Positions 32,733-44,577 are shown, counted from the stretch's first letter. The stretch: 64,000 bases of DNA from Eriocheir sinensis (GCF_024679095.1 NC_066516.1:1259115-1323114), one strand, 5' to 3'. A program made the numbers and translations. The notes: generated from the sequence alone by a model not told the origin.

Positions 32733-32890
32733 CGTGAAAAGTTGAACCTTGTGGTGGTGCGGGAGTGTAGTGGTGAGCGTGGTGATGTGGATACTGGGGA
32801 CTTGTCCTCCTCTTCACTGCCTCGTTCCTCGTCGTCTTCACTGATGGAGGGCAGCAAGTTTTTCCCAGAGCCAATATCCATGTCTTGCTG
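32733..32890 (-). CDS. ELK-type K+ channel, exon C (distal C-terminus)
   Basis: Minus-strand exon that continues exon B in phase 0. It encodes QDMDIGSGKNLLPSISEDDE and then an acidic, Ser/Pro-rich tail (EERGSEEEDKSPVSTSPRSP, LHSRTTT). The DIG..LPSISEDDE segment directly after the CNBHD is how I recall arthropod Elk channels continuing. The acceptor is CTTTGTACAGCAG with two AG choices 3 bp apart (exon start 32890 or 32887). A donor-like CG|GTCAGT puts the end at 32733; without it the frame reads on to a stop at 32609. Exons further downstream were not found in this window. The exact 3' end is uncertain. Confidence 0.75.
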
Positions 32891-32922
32891 CTGTACAAAG
32901 GGGGGAGAGGAGGAGCTCGATC

Positions 32923-32927
32923 ATTAG
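32923..32927 (-). promoter_or_regulatory. Candidate branch point for ELK exon C
   Basis: CTAAT on the minus strand, about 33 nt before the acceptor, followed by the pyrimidine-rich CTCCTCCTCTCCCCCCTTTG. It abuts the SINE-B head. Confidence 0.4.
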
Positions 32928-33240
32928 GTGTTGGTTGAGTGATCAGACTGCGGTCACAGTTTCCTGGAAGACACAGGTTTAAGTCCTGATTGCTAATACA
33001 AGCTGACAGTTTCAGTTATCGCCAAATCGTCTATTACTACCCACATTCTACCCTGGTGACTACCTATCAACCAGAAATCTAGCAAAACTCTAAAGAAGAT
33101 CAAGCTCCGGGGGCAGCAAGAGCCAAGCATGAATGGCGTCACTATAAAAAAAAAAAACTTGCTCGCGCCACTAACGGTATGGCGCCGTCTAACAGGCCCC
33201 ATTATGATAAGCCTACCGGCACTAGAGGACAAAACAACAA
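32927..33240 (+). repeat. SINE-B copy 2, next to ELK exon C
   Basis: Diverged copy: head GTTGGTTGAGTGATCAGACT, B-box-like GTTTAAGTCCTG, CCGGGGGCAGCAAGAGCCAAGC, ATAAGCCTACCGGCACTAGAGG. It is antisense to the ELK gene and begins about 36 bp upstream of the exon C acceptor. Confidence 0.75.
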
Positions 33241-33500
33241 CAAAAAAGAAGCTACTTTATCAATTACACCAGAAAATTTTATGTAATCAAACGTCTTGAG
33301 CAGTGCACTTCAAAATGCTTTTACTAACACCCAGTTTTAAGCCTCACGAACGATTTCTAGCCTAGTCTTTGTACTTTTTTTTTTTTTTTTTTTTACACCA
33401 AAGGAGGCAGCTCAAGGGCAACAAAAAAGAAAACAATAATAAAAAAAGCCCGCTACTTGCTGCTCCTAAAGTAAAACAAAAGAGGTGGCCGAAAGGAAGA

Positions 33501-34160
33501 TCAAATATAGGAGGAGAGGTGTCCTGATACCCTCCTCTTGAAAGAGTTCAAGTCGTAGGCAGGAGGAAATACAGATGAAGGAAGATTGTTCCAGAGTTTA
33601 CCAGCGTAAGGGATGAAAGAGTGAAGATGCTGGTTAACTCTTGCATAAGGGGTTTGGACAGTATAGGGATGAGCATGAGTAGAAAGTCGAGTGCAGCGGG
33701 GCCGCGGGAGGGGGGGAGGCATGCAGTTAGCAAGTTCAGAAGAGCAGTCAGCGTGGAAATATCGATAGAAGATAGAAAGAGAGGCAACATTGCGGCGGAA
33801 TTTAAGAGGTAGAAGACTATCAGTATGAGGAGGAGAGCTGATGAGACGAAGAGCCTTAGCCTCCACTCTGTCCAGAAGAGCTGTGTGAGTGGAGGCCCCC
33901 CACACATGAGATGCATACTCCATACGAGGGCGGACAAGGCCCCTGTATATGGACAGCAACTGTGCAGGGGCGAAGAACTGGCGGAGACGGTACAGAACGC
34001 CCAGCCTCGAGGAAGCTGATTTAGTAAGAGATGAGATATGAAGTTTCCAATTGAGATTTTGAGTTAAGGATAGACCGAGGATGTTTAGTGTTGAGGAAGG
34101 TGATAGCTGGGTGTTGTCAAAGAATAGTTGTTTGGAAGATTGTGTCGAGTGGATAGGTGG
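33501..34160 (-). pseudogene. J2 ORF2, C-terminal part
   Basis: [56 protein letters not shown], then the typical tail GKLWNNLPSSVFPPAYDLNS. It follows the RT after a frame change near 34160. Confidence 0.85.
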
Positions 34161-34759
34161 AGAAACTGTGTTTTTGAGGCGTTGAAGGACACCAGGTTCT
34201 TCTTGCCCCAATCGGAAATAATAGTAAGGTCTGAGGCTAAGCGTTCTGCAGCCTCCAGCCTTGAGTCGTTAAGTTCCTGAAAGGTGGGTCTTCTATTAAA
34301 AGAAGTTGAGTAATGCAGAGTGGAATCATCGGCGTAGGAATGGATAGGACAGTTCGTTTTGGAAAGAAGATCATCAATGAACAACAGAAAAAGAGTGGGA
34401 GATAGGACAGAACCCTGTGGGACACCACTGTTAATAGATTTAGGGGAAGAACAGTGACCGTCTACCACGGCAGAAATAGAACGGTCAGAAAGGAAACTGG
34501 AGATAAAGGTACAGAGAGAAGGATAGAAACCGTAGGAGGGTAGTTTAGAAAGCAAAGATTTGTGCCAGACCCTATCAAAAGCTTTTGATATGTCCAGCGC
34601 AATAGCAAAAGTTTCACCGAAACTGCTAAGAGAGGATGACCAAGAGTCAGTTAAGAAGGCTAGGAGATCACCAGTAGAACGCCCCTTGCGGAACCCATAC
34701 TGGCGATCAGATAGAAGGTCAGAAGTGCTTTTGAATCTTCCGGTTAAGGATTGATTCAA
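34085..34759 (-). CDS. J2 ORF2, reverse transcriptase palm
   Basis: [51 protein letters not shown], and the active site [10 protein letters not shown] (Y-A-D-D). The frame is joined upstream to 34719-35906 by a frameshift near 34735. This RT would copy J-family RNA at the target. Confidence 0.9.
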   Translation of the reverse strand: MNQSLTGRFKSTSDLLSDRQYGFRKGRSTGDLLAFLTDSWSSSLSSFGETFAIALDISKAFDRVWHKSLLSKLPSYGFYPSLCTFISSFLSDRSISAVVDGHCSSPKSINSGVPQGSVLSPTLFLLFIDDLLSKTNCPIHSYADDSTLHYSTSFNRRPTFQELNDSRLEAAERLASDLTIISDWGKKNLVSFNASKTQFLHLSTRHNLPNNYSLTTPSYHLPQH

Positions 34760-36002
34760 AAGCTTTAGATAGACAAGAAAGTAAAGCTATAGGACGGTAG
34801 TTTGAGGGATTGGAGCGGTCACCCTTCTTAGCCACAGGCTGTATGAAGGCATACTTCCAGCAAGAAGGAAAGGTAGATGTTGACAGGCAGAGGCGAAAGA
34901 GTTTGACCAGGCAGGGTGACAGCACGGAGGCACAGTTTTTAAGGACAATAGGAGGCAATCCATCAGGTCCATAAGCCTTCTGAGGATTGAGGCCAGAGAG
35001 GGCATAGAAAACATCATTTTGAAGAATCTTTATAACAGGCATAAAGGAGTCAGAGGGGGGATGAGTAGGAGGAATATGCCCAGAATCGTCCAGAGTGGAG
35101 ATTTTAGAAAAAGTTTGAGAGAAGAGTTCAGCCTTAGAGATAGATGAGACGGCAGTGTTGCCGTCAGGACTGAGGAGTGGAGGGAAAGATGAAGAAGTGA
35201 AGTTGGAGGAGATGTTTTTGGCTAGATGCCAGAAGTCACGGGAAGAGTTAGAGAAAGCAAGGTTTTGACATTTTCTATTAATGAAAGAATTTTTGGTTAG
35301 TCGGAGAATAGATTTGGCACGATTTCGGGCAGAAATGTAAAGTTCATAATTAGCATTAGTTTGAAGGCTCTGGTACCTTTTGTGAGCTACCTCTCTATCA
35401 TTGACAGCACGAGAACAAGCGTGATTAAACCAAGGCTTTTTAGCGTGAGGAGTAGAGAAAGAACGAGGAATGTATGCCTCCATTCCAGAGACAGTCACCT
35501 CTGTGATGCGCTGAGCACACACAGAGGGGTCTCTATCCTGGAAGCAATAATCATTCCACGGGAAATCGGAAAAGTACATCCTCAGGTCGTCCCACCGAGC
35601 TGAAGCAAAATGCCAGAAGCATCGCCTCTTCGGTGGGTCCAGAGGGTGTACAGGAGTGATAGGACAGGATGCAGAAATAAGATTGTGATCGGATGAGCCC
35701 AACGGAGAGAACAGTTTGACAGAATAAGCAGAAGGTTTTGAGGTAAGGAAGAGGTCTAGAATGTTGGGCCGATCTCCAAGACGGTCGGGAATACGTGTAG
35801 GGTGCTGGACCAACTGCTCTAGGTCGTTGAGGATAGCAAAGTTGTAGGCTTGTTCACCAGGATGGTCAGTGAAAGAGGATGAAAGCCAAAGCTGGTGGTG
35901 AACATTGAAATAAGAACATAAGAACGCAGGAGCCTGCAAGAGGCCGGTAGGCCTGTACGAGGCAGCTCCTTTGACCCTAAGCTCCCGTGTATCTAACCCC
36001 AC
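34719..36002 (-). pseudogene. J2 ORF2, endonuclease end to RT start; chimeric frame
   Basis: Open for 427 codons. The first ~30 codons (36002-35910) come from LINE-N. True J2 sequence starts at [20 protein letters not shown] and continues with [30 protein letters not shown] (endonuclease Ser-Asp-His), then linker, and RT motifs [18 protein letters not shown] and [18 protein letters not shown]. It is truncated at its 3' end by a frameshift. Confidence 0.85.
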
Positions 36003-37125
36003 CTAATATCGCTGTCCATGAATTTATCTAGTCTATTTTTGAATGTGACAATTGTATTGGCACTCACCACATGACTGCTAAGCCTATTCCACTCATCCAC
36101 CACCCTGTTAGTAAACCAATTTTTGCCTATGTCCCTGTTGAATCTGAATTTATCCAGTTTAAACCCGTTACTTCGTGTCCTACCCGGTTCTCTAACCAAC
36201 AAAACCTTATGAATGTCTCCCTTATTAAAGCCCTTCATCCATTTATAAACCTCGATCATGTCTCCACGCACCCTTCGCCTTTCTAGAGAATGCAAGTTTA
36301 ACTGTTTGAGTCTTTCCTCGTATGGCAAGTTTCTCAGCCCCTGAATCATCTTAGTCATCCTCCTCTGCACCGATTCTAACATTTTGATATCCATTCTATA
36401 GTAGGGTGACCAGAACTGAACCGCATAGTCAAGATGAGGTCTAACTAATGCTAAATATAGTTTGAGGAAGACTTCGGGGCTTCTGTTGCTTACGCTCCTT
36501 GAAATAAATCCCAGTACCCTATTAGCTCGATTTCTAGCTTGAATGCATTTTGCCCTTGGACGGAGATCAGAGCTCACTAAGACCCCTAAATCCCTCACCC
36601 ATACCTAATTCTTAGAGTGTCATTTTAGCTCTATTTATGTGAGGTGTTGTTCCTACCTACACTCAGAATACTGCACTTCCCTACATTGAACTCCATCTGC
36701 CATTTATCCGCCCAGTCATATAATCTGTTGAGTTCACCTTGGAGAATACTAGCGTCCTGATCCGACTCAATTACTCTACCGATCTTGGTATCATCTGCAA
36801 ATTTACTAACATCACTACTAATTCCTGTGTCTAAGTCATTGATATAAATAATAAACAAAAGTGGACCTAAAACCGAACCTTGTGGGACCCCACTCGTAAC
36901 ACATCCCCAGTCAGATCTTTTACCATTGATTTGCACTCTTTGCTTCCTATTGCTAAGCCACGCCTTGACCCAGTTCAAAACTTTACCATCTACTCCGTGA
37001 GCCTGTAATTTAAGCAGCAGTCGTTGGTGAGGAACTTTGTCAAACGCTTTACTAAAATCAAGATAGATTACATCATAATTTTCATCTCTGTCAACCGCCT
37101 CAAATACTTTATTGTAGAAGGACAA
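35908..37125 (-). mobile_element. LINE-N (CR1/L2-like), 5'-truncated, inside J2
   Basis: Minus strand: [40 protein letters not shown], the active site FADDTKIG (36631-37125), then a frameshift and the C-terminal domain from 36598 (DLGVLVSSDLRPRAK, RPHLDYAVQFWSPYYR, NWFTNRVVDEWNRLSSHVV, to 35993). The 3' end has GTTCTTAT repeats (about 35909-35925). The sequence differs from the CR1 at 22.7-27.3 kb, so it is a separate family. Confidence 0.9.
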
Positions 37126-37850
37126 GAGATTTCAGCGAAGGGAGAGTGGGTCAAGATGTGCTCCACTTTAGAATTCAAATAGTCAAAGAATTTTACATAG
37201 TTGGTAGAGTTAGGTGAGAGATAAACAGCACAGATGTATTTAGTAATAGAATGACAATGAAGTCTTAGCCAGATGGTGGAAAATTCAGAAGAGTCAAGGT
37301 TGTGGGCACGAGAGCAAGTGATGTCGTTGCGCACGTAGGCGCAACATCCAGCTTTGGATTGAAATTTAGGATAGAGATAGTAGGAGGGAACAGAGTAGAG
37401 ATTGCTGTCAGTAGCCTCAGAAACCTGTGTTTCGGTAAGGAAGAGAAGGTGAGGTTTAGAGGAGGAGAGATGATGTTCCACAGAATGAAAATTAGAGCGA
37501 AGACCGCGAATGTTGCAGAAATTGAGAAGAAAGAGGTTCGAGGAGTTATCAAGACACCTCTCGGGTCGGCAGCCAGAAGGGGAGTCCTCCCTGGGGGAAT
37601 TTGTGGTCCCCCCCCCAGGCGGGGACTCCGAGGCTTGGTGTATGTGCGCCATTTTGAAATTTAAATTTTGGGAAAAGGTGTATATGTTGTGTGAATGTAG
37701 TGTGGTGTGGATAAAGAGAGGATCTGTCTTTAGAGAGCATGCTGAACTACTCTCCGGTGTTGGTGAGACAATAGGGAAACGGTTAGTGAGGACATGGGAA
37801 GGGTCTTTGGAGGGCTTCAGCTCCCTTCTCACCTCCCATATATACCTCAC
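37126..37850 (-). pseudogene. J2 ORF2, endonuclease start
   Basis: [15 protein letters not shown] leader, [35 protein letters not shown] (catalytic Glu in TET), [51 protein letters not shown]. It ends at the LINE-N insertion, just before the expected catalytic LGDFNVH motif. Confidence 0.9.
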
Positions 37851-37940
37851 CGGGAGTGGCTTGCGCCCGTTCGGTAGGTGTCTTCCTACCTACTCCAGTA
37901 TAAGATACATGTGCTTCCTGCCGTCTGGTATTTAGCAACC

Positions 37941-38032
37941 TACTTTTGAAGAAGTGGGACGCTGAACAGTCTACCACGACATAGTTCAGGGGCATGATCC
38001 ATACTTTGAAAAACCATGATCCAGAGAATACA
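37941..38032 (+). repeat. ~90-bp inverted repeat, left copy
   Basis: GGGACGCTGAACAGTCTACC, TTCAGGGGCATGATCCATAC, TTTGAAAAACCATGATCCAG. The reverse complement is at 40093-40187 (roughly 85% by eye). CAGGGGC..GATCCATACTTTG resembles a hAT terminus. Confidence 0.75.
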
Positions 38033-39002
<970 letters not shown>

Positions 39003-39810
39003 TAATGGACCGTATTGGCTATCCGGCGGCGACTCGGAGACAAGTACTGTTTTGACTTAACTCGGTTCCTCTTTTCTATTTCGGAAAATAATAATGCTGG
39101 CTGTCGTTTGGAGCCAAATGTCCAAACGTGGTACCTGCTGGTAGAAATAAAAGTATTTACGCTTTTCTGGTAAGGTTTTAAGGTTTGCGTCTGTGTGTGA
39201 TGTGTGTGACCACTGAGGGGCGAATGTGCCGCGGGCCGCAGTCTCCTGAGCGGCCCAAACAGCCAAAGCACAGCTTGGGAGGTTTCATATCTTTTCGCCC
39301 AGGGCTTTATTTTGCTCTCCAGCAGCTTAAGAATGATTTAACTTGCTGTTAAATAATTGCTAGTTTAAGTACCTGTAGCTATTTTGACTTCGGGCCTTAA
39401 GAGAAGTGATTTACAGACGCCCTCTCCAGCGAAAGGGCGTCTGTAAACACTTATCTTCAGATCCGAAGTCAAAATAACTACGAAAATTATTTAACAGCAA
39501 GTTAAATCATTCTTAAGCTGCTGAGAGTAAAATAAAGCCCTGAGCGAAACAATACGAAACCTCCCAAGCTGCGTTTTGCCTGTTTGGGCCGCTCAGGAGA
39601 CTGCGGCCCACGGCACATTCGCCCCTCAGTGGTCACACACATCACACACAGACGCAAACCTTAAAACCTTACCAGCAGGTACCACGTTTGGACATTTGGC
39701 TCTAAACGACAGCCAGTATTATTTTTTTCCGAAATAGGAAAGAGGAACCGAGTTAAGTCAAAACAGTACTTGTCTCCGAGTCGCCGCCGGATAGCCAATA
39801 CGGTCCATTA
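39003..39810. mobile_element. FB-1: 808-bp foldback (hairpin) element
   Basis: Almost the whole element is one palindrome. The left arm starts TAATGGACCGTATTGGCTAT and the right arm ends with its reverse complement ATAGCCAATACGGTCCATTA. The arms meet in TTACAGACGCCC / GGGCGTCTGTAA (39411-39446) with a ~12-nt loop. The left arm has a ~29-bp insertion (near 39140-39170) absent from the right. No coding capacity. No clear target duplication. Confidence 0.9.
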
Positions 39811-40092
39811 CGTCGGTGTCTGAAACACAATGTGTTTAATTCCATGTCAATCAGCAACCTAGTTTAGACGCTATTGCAATAAAACGAAATGTCGCGGGCC
39901 TTGAAATACATAGTAGTCGTCAGTTATCTATTTGTGAAAAGTGTTGACTCAGTACTGAGGCATGACTTATATTTTGAAAAGAATCATTCATTGACGTGTG
40001 CATGATAAAAGACTCACTGTCGAAAATGGAGAAGTATCGCAAGGTCAGAAAAAGATTTCACTGTTCATTTTGAGTTTTCTTTGCACTTTTTA
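39811..40092. other. Unassigned
   Basis: AT-rich, between FB-1 and the right inverted repeat. Nothing recognised. Confidence 0.4.
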
Positions 40093-40187
40093 TATATTCT
40101 CTGGATCATGGTTTTTCAAAGTATGGATCACGCCCCTGAACTGTGGTGTGGTAGACTATTCACAGTGTCCCATTATTTCAAAACTAG
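40093..40187 (-). repeat. ~90-bp inverted repeat, right copy
   Basis: See 37941. It may be the second terminus of one ~2.2-kb element or an independent copy. Confidence 0.75.
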
Positions 40188-40675
40188 TTTACTAATACCA
40201 AACAGCAGAAAACACACTAATCTTATGATACATTTAAAAGGCTAGAAAATGGCTCGAAAAGTTAAAATTAGGTGTTTTTCTTTTTTAGATAGTTCCTAGA
40301 ATAGGGGTTTTCAACCAGGGGGAAACTGGAGGGTTTCAGGGGGAAATTTGGATCACAGACTGGTAGACTCACACATTTTGAATATTACTCTTTTTATTGC
40401 CTTCAAGCTCCCTAGGGGGGTACAAAATGCAGTATTGATTAATTATCTGCTGAAAGCATCCTATCAGACTATGTATGCACAACAAGCTCCTGAAGCATGA
40501 GGTTAAAAATAGCTTACCCACAGACAGGATTGGCACACTTACACTCTCCCTAGGCCTCTGCAACGATTACCTTCACTTCAACCCCTCTGGTAAAGTGATG
40601 GTGCTGCTGCAACTCTTCCCGCAGGGGAAGTGTGCATCTATTGAGTCAAACAATCTTGAAAACCAGGCCCAGGAT
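40188..40675. other. Unassigned; hAT-like end at 40303
   Basis: GGGGTTTTCAACCAGGGGGAA at about 40302 resembles the inner part of hAT/MITE ends. No gene. Confidence 0.35.
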
Positions 40676-41262
40676 TAAGTTTCGGAGGGCTATACGTGTG
40701 GGCTCCTGGAACGTCCTGAGCCTCTCGGAGGATCACCGAGTGCCCTATTCATCAAATGAGCTCAAAAGGCTGAGGGTAAACATAGTGGGACTCTGAGACC
40801 AGGAGGCCTGACAGTGGCGAGATCAGTAATGGGGGGTACACCTACTACTGGTCTGGCATGAGCAATGGTGCCCGTCTTAAGGGGGTAGCTATAGGCATCT
40901 CCAGCCAACTGCAACCCTTTGCGGGTGAGGTTATTCCGGTTGAGAGCGTATAATGTGAGTGAGGCTGTAGCACACACTGGGCTTCATGTCTCATGTTGCA
41001 GTGTACGCTCCTACCGAGATGTGTGAGACTAAAGAGAGGGAGTTCTATGCCAAACTTGACTTCATATTAGACCTGTCAGTGTTCCCATGGTTCTGGTACC
41101 AGGAACACCAACATCTCTCTCCTCCTGAATTTTGCTAGATCCAGGAGGTTGAGAATTGCAGGTTCTTGGTATCAGAGGCTAGAGCTTCACTGTTGGTCTT
41201 TGTATATCACTGCCGGGGCGCAGCTGAGGAGATTGACCACATCCACCTAAGTACCCATTAGA
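40676..41262 (+). pseudogene. RTE-clade LINE endonuclease relic
   Basis: The broken + strand translation gives AIRVGSWNVLSLSEDHRV, SNELKRLRVNIVGL, HTLGFMSHVAVYAPTEMC, EFYAKLDFILD and EEIDHIHLST. These are, in order, the start, core and final SDH/DH-type strand of RTE-type AP endonucleases. Many stops and frame changes; no RT follows. Confidence 0.7.
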
Positions 41263-41265
41263 GCT

Positions 41266-41382
41266 GCGGTTCCCAACCAGGAATCCATGGAAGAATTTCA
41301 AGGGGTCCATAGAGGTTCTAATCATTTATAAATATATTTTACTGGAATTAGGAGACATGCGGCTTGGAATAAAACTCATACT
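41266..41382. repeat. hAT-like MITE end
   Basis: GCTGCGGTTCCCAACCAGGA, then AAGGGGTCCATAGAGGTTC, similar to widespread hAT non-autonomous ends. Truncated by Gypsy-3. Confidence 0.4.
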
Positions 41383-41387
41383 ACTGT

Positions 41388-41623
41388 TGTAAATTGTGTG
41401 TATGACTTGAGGGATGACGGAAACACACGTCTCTTAGGTAGGTTTTTTTCTAGTGAAAACGAGTACAGGCAGTTACGGGTGCGTGTAGAGCATCTTGACA
41501 GAGTGGAGGGACGCGCCTGACTCAGTTGCCTCTGGGTACAGGGCTCCCAAACGGCGCCTGCTAGCTAACTAAACTACCCGCTAGCTAACTAGACTACCTG
41601 ATAGCTAACTAAGCTAACCCACA
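41388..41623 (-). repeat. Gypsy-3 3' LTR
   Basis: 236 bp. On the minus strand TGTGGGTTAG...ATTTACA. It contains tandem CTAGCTAACTA-type units; the other LTR has one more unit. Confidence 0.85.
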
Positions 41624-42800
41624 CCTCCCTTCCCCCTTCACGCTCATAGCAAGGTCTTGAGCGGACTGCTTCAGCTTGATACGTTCTGAGCGGCGAGGGG
41701 CTGGATCGTCACGGTGAGCGGCCTGCTCATTCAGACTCGGGGGGCTGGCTGTGGGGAAGTGCACAGGACGGAGGAAACGTCGGTTACGCCACCAGACGCG
41801 GCCGCTCGGTAGCCGGACATGGTAGGCTCGCGACTTGCCCAGTCCCATGATGGTGCCGACTTTGTCCCAACGCAGAGATGTTGGATCTTGAATCCGAACT
41901 TGGTCGTTGATCTTCAGTTTGGGAAGGGGATGGGCATGCGTGTTGTAGGTGCTCTCGACGACTTGTGCACGTTTGGCAGCTCGTCGGTCGCACAGTTCCG
42001 TCTGGGTCTGCCACTTTTCCAGGAAGGACTGTGGGTGCGCTGGGACGCAGGAACGTAGAGGGCGTCCGTACAACACTTGAGCTGGAGAACGGCCGGTGTA
42101 GTTCGGGGTGTTTCGGAGCTCTAGCAGTCCCCGATTGAAGTCCTAACAATCAATGTTGCCCGATGAAGCTACCTTCAGAATCAGATGTTTTACTGACTTG
42201 ACCGCAGCCTCGGCGTGACCGTTGGATTGTGGGTAGTGCGGCGAAGACACCACATGTCTGACTCCCCAGCGGTCAAGAAAGGCTGCGAAGTCCCGGCTCG
42301 TAAACTAGGGTCCTCCGTCGGTCCGAAGACGCACTTGGACGCCCATGTTCCTGAAGTAGTGCCGAAACTTGCAGATGGTGGCGGCGGACGTTGTGTCGTT
42401 ACCGCATGGTATCACGACGGGCCAACCTGAGAGGCGGTCAGCGATGACGATGAACGATTTCCCAGCTACAGCGAAGAAATCCGCCGAAACAGATTCAAAC
42501 GGTCTGGTGGGATTATCATCGCAGAGCAATGGTTCCTGCAGCTGGCTGGGCTGCATGGCTTGACAGGGCTCGCATGCTCGGACGGAGTTGATGATATCAG
42601 AGTTGATACCCGGCCAATAGACAGCCTGCCTTGCACGTCTCTTGGTGGCCTCTGCTCCTCGATGGCTGTCGTGGAGGTGGTGGTGAGAGATTCATCGCCT
42701 TAGTAGGGGAACGGACCTTTGTCGTAGCGACGGCCCGTCGAGGCTGTCGTGGAGGCGAGCTAAGACGTTGACGCGTGCTCCATAGAGAACAAGGTGTGGA
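41610..42800 (-). pseudogene. pol: Gypsy-3 integrase (two stops)
   Basis: Minus-strand order: zinc-binding HHCC (LHDSHRGAEATKRR, RQAVYWPGINSDI, RACEPCQAMQPS), core start RPFESVSADFFAVAGKS with first Asp, second Asp in LRTDGGP followed by TAG where the family has a Gln codon, then SRDFAAFLDRWGVRHVVSS and HYPQSNGHAEAAVKSVKHL with the Glu. A second stop follows, and then NTPNYTGRSPAQVLYGRPLR and the C-terminal VRIQDPTSLRWDKVGTIMG domain. It would catalyse integration; the stops inactivate it. Confidence 0.85.
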
Positions 42801-43021
42801 AGCGTTACTTTGATGGGTCCCGGATGGTGCTACTAGCGGCTGTGGTGTGGGAGACGTCGTGACGGGTTGAATGCGCGGCTCCGAATTCGCGATGAGTGCT
42901 TTATAACGTGCTAAGTCTTCCTCACGTCGCTCCTCATGTCGCAGTCTTTCCTACTCACGTCGCTGCCGCTCATCTTCACGTCGCTGCGTTTCCATCCACT
43001 GCAGTAGGGCCGTGAGGTCCA
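42801..43021 (-). pseudogene. gag: Gypsy-3 gag N-terminus, deleted after ~75 codons
   Basis: The start ATG is on the minus strand at 43021: MDLTALLQWMETQRREDERQ, one stop, then RHEERREEDLARYKALI and a Pro/Ser-rich stretch. It joins directly to integrase-side sequence, so most of gag and all of protease/RT are gone. Confidence 0.65.
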
Positions 43022-43312
43022 TGGTGGGGGTGGCTGGTGTGCTGACGTGAGACGAGGCGAGGGGAGGTGGGGCGGTGGTAGCCTCGGGGGGTACCAGCGG
43101 CGGCGTCCTGAAGGGCAGGGGAACTTGGTGGGGAAGCGATTTGTCACTACTTCAGTTTCTTGCCCGTCATAGCCCTGGATAAGTTGTGCACTGAAACATC
43201 TATGTACATATCCAACGCCTGAACAGTTCGGATTGGATATACAAAAGAAAAGCAGTGAAAGAGGTTCCACTTCTGTCCTGGTACTGTCCACTAGGTACTT
43301 CACTGCGCCGTA
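43022..43312 (-). other. Gypsy-3 leader
   Basis: Untranslated leader up to the GGCGCAGTG primer-site-like sequence at about 43302-43310 (minus strand). Confidence 0.5.
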
Positions 43313-44313
43313 CAGTCGGCGCGGAAAAAACGTCCGCACCTGCCGACGACATACTTTTTCCGTGACAACATTACGCTCTTGTTTATTTAGGCACCAGCGG
43401 TCACAAAAACTCTTTTGATATGGCCAATAATGACCACCTAGCATCTCCATGCTTTCAGTTTTTAATGTAACAGATTAACGAGGGCCAATGGTCCAGTAAC
43501 CGCTGTGTGGGACCAGACACATCCCCTCCGTGTTCGGGCAAGGTACTTACTGCTTCCGCTTCCTTTTCCTCAAACATCGCTCGCCTCTTTTCGTGATATC
43601 ACTCACCCTTCTCTACAGAATGGAGCCTGCTAAGCTGAAAATGGAGGAAAAAGTATCATACTGGCTTTAATTCGCGAAGACCACAGGAACAAAGAAGTAG
43701 CAAGAAGGACAGGAAGATCGAAGTGTGTTCGTAAGTGTTACTGCCACATCTCCCAATTCTCAATTCCTTGGCGGGTATGAAAGGGTCCTTCAGCACTTCA
43801 CGTCGGAGCAGCATGTCAGTTCTCGGGCATGTCTTGCGTTTCCTCTCCGACCCCTTCTTTCTCTTCGGAATAACACCTCCGAAGGCACTGGCTGCTTTCA
43901 CAACATTACGAACACACTTCTCCCATCTTCCTGTCCTTGCTACTTCTCTTTTGCTGTGGCCTTCGGGAATAAAGCCAGTAAGACACTTTTTACCTTCATT
44001 TTAAGCTTAGCAGGCCCCATTCTGTAACGAAGGGTAAGTGATATCACGAGAAGAGGCAAGCGATGATTGAGGAAACGGGAGCGGAAGCAGGAATTACCTC
44101 GCCCGAACACGGGGGGGAAGTGTCTGCTCCCACACAGCCTGCCCAGCTGTTACTGGACCATTGGCCCTCGCTAATTTGTTACTTTGAAAATTAAAAGCAT
44201 GGAGATGCCATGTGGTCATTACTGGCCATATCAATAAATAAACAAGAGCGTAATGTTGTGTCGGAAAAAAAGTATGTTATCGGCAGGTGCGAACATTTTT
44301 TCCGCGTCGACTA
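43313..44313. mobile_element. FB-2: ~1-kb foldback element inside Gypsy-3
   Basis: Arms 43313-43735 and 43905-44313 are inverted copies (outer ends CAGTCGGCGCGGAAAAAA and TTTTTTCCGCGTCGACTA) around a ~170-bp spacer. The left arm has an extra ~25 bp near 43390. GTA flanks both sides (43310-43312 and 44314-44316), a possible 3-bp target duplication. It separates the 5' LTR from the primer site of Gypsy-3. No transposase recognised. Confidence 0.85.
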
Positions 44314-44577
44314 GTAGATTGTATGTATGACTTGTGGGATGGCGGCAACACACAAGTCTCTTAAATAGGCTCTATTCCAGTGAAAACGAGTACAGGCAGT
44401 TACAGGTGCGTGTAGAGCACCTTGACAGAGTGGAGGGTCGCGCCTCACTGATTTAGTTGCCTCTGGGTATACAGGTCTCCTAAACGGCGCCTGCTTGCTA
44501 ACTAAACTACCCGCTAGCTAACTAGACTACCCGCTAGCTATCTAAACTACCTGATAGCTAACTAAGCTAACCCACAA
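44313..44577 (-). repeat. Gypsy-3 5' LTR
   Basis: 265 bp; longer than the other LTR by one CTAGCTAACTAGACTACCCG-type unit. The last base(s) on the minus strand may have been altered by the FB-2 insertion. Confidence 0.85.

Larger units (their letters stand above)
33364..37896 (-). mobile_element. J-family LINE copy (J2), full length, split by LINE-N
   Basis: The minus strand runs from GGAGTAGG at 37896, the same 5' terminus as the copy ending at 47419, to a poly(A) tail (T run at 33369-33388). It encodes a jockey-like endonuclease/RT protein. The copy is interrupted at 35908-37125 by LINE-N, between segments that are adjacent in the copy at 46.6 kb. Frameshifts are few, so it is fairly young. 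Confidence 0.9.

Noticed and set aside
42911..43450. 179-codon minus-strand frame as a gene
   Set aside because: It spans FB-2, the Gypsy-3 leader and gag start in mixed register; the recognisable gag N-terminus is in another frame.
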